Origin: Oceanospirillum sediminis
Lineage (GTDB): Bacteria > Pseudomonadota > Gammaproteobacteria > Pseudomonadales > Halomonadaceae
Direction of reading: 5' to 3'
Length of the DNA: 64,000 nucleotides
Assembly (NCBI RefSeq): GCF_014164585.1
Contig: NZ_JACJFM010000006.1
Coordinates: forward strand, 1 to 64,000
Part shown: one piece after another, positions 61,507 to 64,000 of the stretch
Layout: each line of letters begins with the position of its first letter
Position numbering within the stretch: the first letter of the stretch is position 1
The notes under the pieces: model-generated
The model's input: the letters and a program-made list of their open reading frames with translations, nothing else
What the model was told of the DNA's origin: nothing
Database searches by the model: none
Position numbers and translations under genes: made by a program

Positions 61507-63132
61507 CTACCTGGGTTCTGATGCCAGGCCTTTCAACAAGGATACACTGGCTACCAGCAAAACAATAGTAAATGGAAAGCCCGTTGAAACGGCCATTGCC
61601 TGAAGGGCAGCCAGACCACCTCCCAGCATCAGAGCAATGGCAATCAGGCCTTCAAATGTACACCAGAAAATACGTTGTGGTTTAGGTGCATCGACTTTAC
61701 CTCCGGCAGCGATAGCATCAATAACCAGAGAGCCTGAGTCTGAAGAGGTGATAAAGAATACGACTACCAGCACAATCGCAATCAGAGAGGTGATTTCAGA
61801 CAATGGTAATGCATCCAGCATCGTAAATAATTTCAGTGGCAAAGTAGACTCAGTAACAGCCTTATAGCCATCATTGACCAGTTGATCAATGGCGGTGCCA
61901 CCAAAAGTAGTCATCCAGAGTACGCAAGCCAGAGAGGGTACCAGCAGTACAGAGATCATAAACTCTCGCACTGTGCGGCCTCTTGAAACCCTGGCGATAA
62001 ACATACCGACAAAAGGAGACCAGGAGATCCACCAGGCCCAGTAGAACGCAGTCCAGCCTGAAGCAAAGTTCGTATCCTCCCGGTTAATCGGTACTGATAA
62101 CGCAGGCAGATACTGGATGTAAGCCCCCAGGTTACTGAAAAAACCAGATATAATCGCCAGCGTCGGGCCGACCAGAATCACAAATATCAGCAGTAATAAC
62201 GCCAGCGCCATATTGATTTCTGACAGACGTTTCACACCTGAATCCATACCTGCCAGAACAGATATGAGCGCAACGGCAGTAATCGCCAGCACCAGGATAA
62301 TTTCTGTGGTTGTCCCTGAGGGAATGCCAAACAGATAATTAAGCCCTGCACCAGCCTGGGATGCGCCAATGCCTAATGAGGTTGCCAGACCAAACAGGGT
62401 GGAAAAGATCGCCAGGATATCAATGATATGACCTGGCCAGCCCCAGACGCGTTCACCCAGCAAAGGGTAGAATACTGAACGCATAGTCAGAGGCAGACCT
62501 TTATTAAAGGCAAATAAAGCCAGCCCCAGAGCCAGTACTGCATAAATAGCCCAGGGATGAAGGCCCCAATGGTAGATAGTGGCTGCCATACCTAAGCGCA
62601 TGGCGGTTTCTGTATCTCCGGCAGCACCGCCCAGAGGGGCCCAGTCGGTGCGGACTCCTGCCTCTGTACTGGTGCCTGCTAATGAGCTGGAAAAGTGCGA
62701 CAGGGGTTCTGATACGCCGTAGAACATCAGACCAATTCCCATTCCAGCTGCAAATAGCATGGAGAACCAACCGGCATAAGAGTAGTCGGGTGTTGCTTCC
62801 GTGCCACCAATTCGGACTTTGCCCAGCGGGGAGAAAATCAGGAACAGGCAGATCAGTACAAAGATATTTCCAGCACTAAGAAAAAACCAGTCCAGGTTGG
62901 TTGTCAGCCAGGATCTCAGATCCCCGAATAGAGGTCCCATATGGTTCTGGAAAGCGAGGGTCAGGAAAACAAAAGCGACGACGGTGAGGCCTGAGATCAA
63001 AAATACCCGATTATGGATATCAAGCCCAAAAGGGCCGATTTGAAAAGCGACATTGTCCTGGCCAATCTGGTAATCCGTATTAATCGGATTAACCTGACCG
63101 TCCGGTGACATAATGTCGTTATTACTGCTCAT
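61507..63132 (-). CDS. BCCT-family betaine/choline/carnitine transporter
   Basis: This 541-residue, twelve-helix carrier takes up glycine betaine, choline or related osmolytes. The Na+-coupled glycine-rich motif GMGIGLMFYG is in helix three, and the family signature lies in AFYWAWWISWSPFVGMFIARVSRGRT (core WWISWSPFVGMFIA), with helix-eight tryptophans. CAGGAG lies eight bases before the ATG. The C-terminal tail is short (SLLKGLASEPR), so BetP-type osmoregulation by a long tail is unlikely. A choline/thiamine-kinase-like gene is upstream on the same strand, 405 bp away. Confidence 0.92.
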   Translation of the reverse strand: MSSNNDIMSPDGQVNPINTDYQIGQDNVAFQIGPFGLDIHNRVFLISGLTVVAFVFLTLAFQNHMGPLFGDLRSWLTTNLDWFFLSAGNIFVLICLFLIFSPLGKVRIGGTEATPDYSYAGWFSMLFAAGMGIGLMFYGVSEPLSHFSSSLAGTSTEAGVRTDWAPLGGAAGDTETAMRLGMAATIYHWGLHPWAIYAVLALGLALFAFNKGLPLTMRSVFYPLLGERVWGWPGHIIDILAIFSTLFGLATSLGIGASQAGAGLNYLFGIPSGTTTEIILVLAITAVALISVLAGMDSGVKRLSEINMALALLLLIFVILVGPTLAIISGFFSNLGAYIQYLPALSVPINREDTNFASGWTAFYWAWWISWSPFVGMFIARVSRGRTVREFMISVLLVPSLACVLWMTTFGGTAIDQLVNDGYKAVTESTLPLKLFTMLDALPLSEITSLIAIVLVVVFFITSSDSGSLVIDAIAAGGKVDAPKPQRIFWCTFEGLIAIALMLGGGLAALQAMAVSTGFPFTIVLLVASVSLLKGLASEPR

Positions 63133-63537
63133 AAAAGCAACTCCTGCTGATTCAGGTAAATCATTAACACCATAGATATAATAGCCGGAGCTTCTTACCT
63201 GTGTATTGATATTGCAGCGACATATCTGAATGCAGGTATTTCGATATTCACCGGATGGTGGATATGGAATCTATTAGCAGATCAGCTTTTTCAGATATCT
63301 ATGGGGTTAATGAATTAGCTGAATTTGTTTAGTTATCTTAAGATTGTAGCACGTTTTTAAAGTATTAATCCTTTGTGTTAGAGGTTTTTAAGGTTTTTTT
63401 TGCTTATAAGACTAATTATTTTGTTGAAGAGGGCTTTGTGTGCCGGATGATTGAGTCGGCGTATGAGGTGCTGAATCTGGAAACCGGTTGCACATAGCAA
63501 ACAACCATTTTTTGTAATTGAGGTGATGGTATACGTG
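63133..63537. promoter_or_regulatory. Upstream region of the BCCT gene
   Basis: This AT-rich stretch probably holds the BCCT promoter. It contains no recognised operator. A 40-codon frame on the plus strand (63375-63497) has no ribosome site and resembles nothing I know. Confidence 0.4.
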
Positions 63538-64000
63538 TCATAAATGATTCTCTTCCCTGATGCGGTACCAGAGTTTAGCCAGCAGCTGATTAAACTGAAT
63601 CGCGTCTTTTAAACCGGGAATAAATTCTTCATAGGATAATTCAGAAAAGATGGGTAATGCGGACAAATCACTGGCTGATATTTCAAATTCTGTATACAGC
63701 ATAGCGATATCAAACCAGGGGTTACCAACACCGGCATATTCCCAGTCAATAATTTTCAGACTGAGTTCATCGCTGTCATCGATCAGCAGATTACCTTTAT
63801 GCAGGTCGTGATGCACCAGGCAAAAAGAGATGTCGGGTAATTTGCGATACAGTGCCACCAGTTGGTCCAGCTGATTCAGCCAGTAGGCGGCTTCAGGTAG
63901 CAGGTTCAGTCTCTGCTGATAAAGGATAAACAGGTCAGGGTAGCTGAATCGCTGAGGGGAGACGATCAGCTGAAAATCTTCTGCCATACTTAACAGGCGA
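63538..64000 (-). CDS. Choline/thiamine kinase-like phosphotransferase (5' part outside window)
   Basis: The visible 150 or so residues are the C-terminal half of an aminoglycoside-phosphotransferase-fold kinase. Brenner's motif HDLHKGNLL (catalytic Asp and Asn) is followed by LKIIDWEYAGVGNPWFDIAM, the metal-binding Asp region, wording typical of choline/ethanolamine kinases (LicA) and thiamine kinase. The frame remains open through the right edge (codons reading R-L-L-S before the apparent ATG 63987), so the true start lies outside the window. It is upstream of the BCCT gene; choline uptake and phosphorylation is an attractive but untested link. Confidence 0.85.
   Translation of the reverse strand, partial: RLLSMAEDFQLIVSPQRFSYPDLFILYQQRLNLLPEAAYWLNQLDQLVALYRKLPDISFCLVHHDLHKGNLLIDDSDELSLKIIDWEYAGVGNPWFDIAMLYTEFEISASDLSALPIFSELSYEEFIPGLKDAIQFNQLLAKLWYRIREENHL

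Noticed and set aside
63375-63497. 40-codon ORF starting at GTG upstream of the BCCT gene
   Set aside because: It has no ribosome site and resembles no known family; chance in AT-rich DNA is more likely.
1-64000. tRNA, rRNA, CRISPR arrays, prophage or toxin-antitoxin modules
   Set aside because: I saw no cloverleaf-like gene, no regularly spaced repeats and no integrase, phage structural or recognisable toxin-antitoxin pair, although a proper tRNA or covariance scan was not possible.

Overview
The window looks like chromosomal DNA of a heterotrophic, probably marine, gammaproteobacterium, perhaps from the Oceanospirillales (this is inference from gene content and moderate GC; there is no rRNA or other phylogenetic marker here). 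It is rich in TRAP, polyamine and betaine-type transporters, has three methyl-accepting chemotaxis proteins and seven LysR regulators, and carries polyhydroxyalkanoate and fatty-acid genes. I saw no tRNA, rRNA, CRISPR array, phage gene or intact insertion sequence.

Layout. 0-6 kb: a TRAP transporter (dctPQM, dctM cut by the left edge) divergent from an FMN-dependent 2-hydroxy-acid dehydrogenase, across an intergenic region with several symmetric elements, then a minimal AraC-type protein and a KfrA-like coiled-coil DNA-binding protein. 6.3-6.6 kb: bfd with a near-consensus Fur box. 6.8-14.2 kb: acyl-CoA metabolism (acyl-CoA dehydrogenase, acetoacetyl-CoA reductase, malonyl-CoA decarboxylase, PhaJ-like hydratase, isochorismatase-like hydrolase, acyl-CoA ligase). 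A 24-bp element is repeated upstream of the hydratase and the hydrolase. 14.2-18.6 kb: a FixL/FixJ-like two-component pair split by a chemoreceptor. 18.8-21.8 kb: dapA preceded by what reads as a transcription attenuator with a leader peptide, then dadA. 22-26 kb: a complete potABCD-type polyamine ABC operon. 26.3-27.7 kb: an SMR efflux protein and a two-subunit bacterioferritin operon.

28.5-40.7 kb: a very large hybrid histidine kinase, two dCache chemoreceptors, arfB, a LysR/LysE pair and acetyltransferases. 40.7-53 kb: LysR genes next to transporters or enzymes (MFS, EamA, azoreductase), a hemerythrin, an alcohol dehydrogenase broken by one in-frame TAG, a GlxA-type regulator with its cysteine hydrolase, and a periplasmic cyclophilin. 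53-58 kb: a D-2-hydroxy-acid dehydrogenase in a two-gene unit with an orphan TRAP binding protein, flanked by LysR and an orphan LuxR regulator. 58-64 kb: a Kef-type K+/H+ antiporter with its quinone reductase subunit, a DEDDh exonuclease, a BCCT betaine/choline-type carrier and the 3' part of a choline/thiamine-kinase-like gene.

Themes. Both ends carry 2-hydroxy-acid oxidation next to TRAP components (FMN type on the left, FAD type on the right), which suggests growth on lactate-like acids. Iron storage is represented by bfd plus a catalytic and a haem-type bacterioferritin subunit. The 7-14 kb cluster can move carbon between fatty acids, malonyl-CoA and (R)-3-hydroxyacyl-CoA, although no PHA synthase is in view. 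The items most worth a second look are the dapA leader, the repeated element around phaJ, the two-subunit bacterioferritin, the amber-interrupted dehydrogenase and the orphan TRAP binding protein operon.
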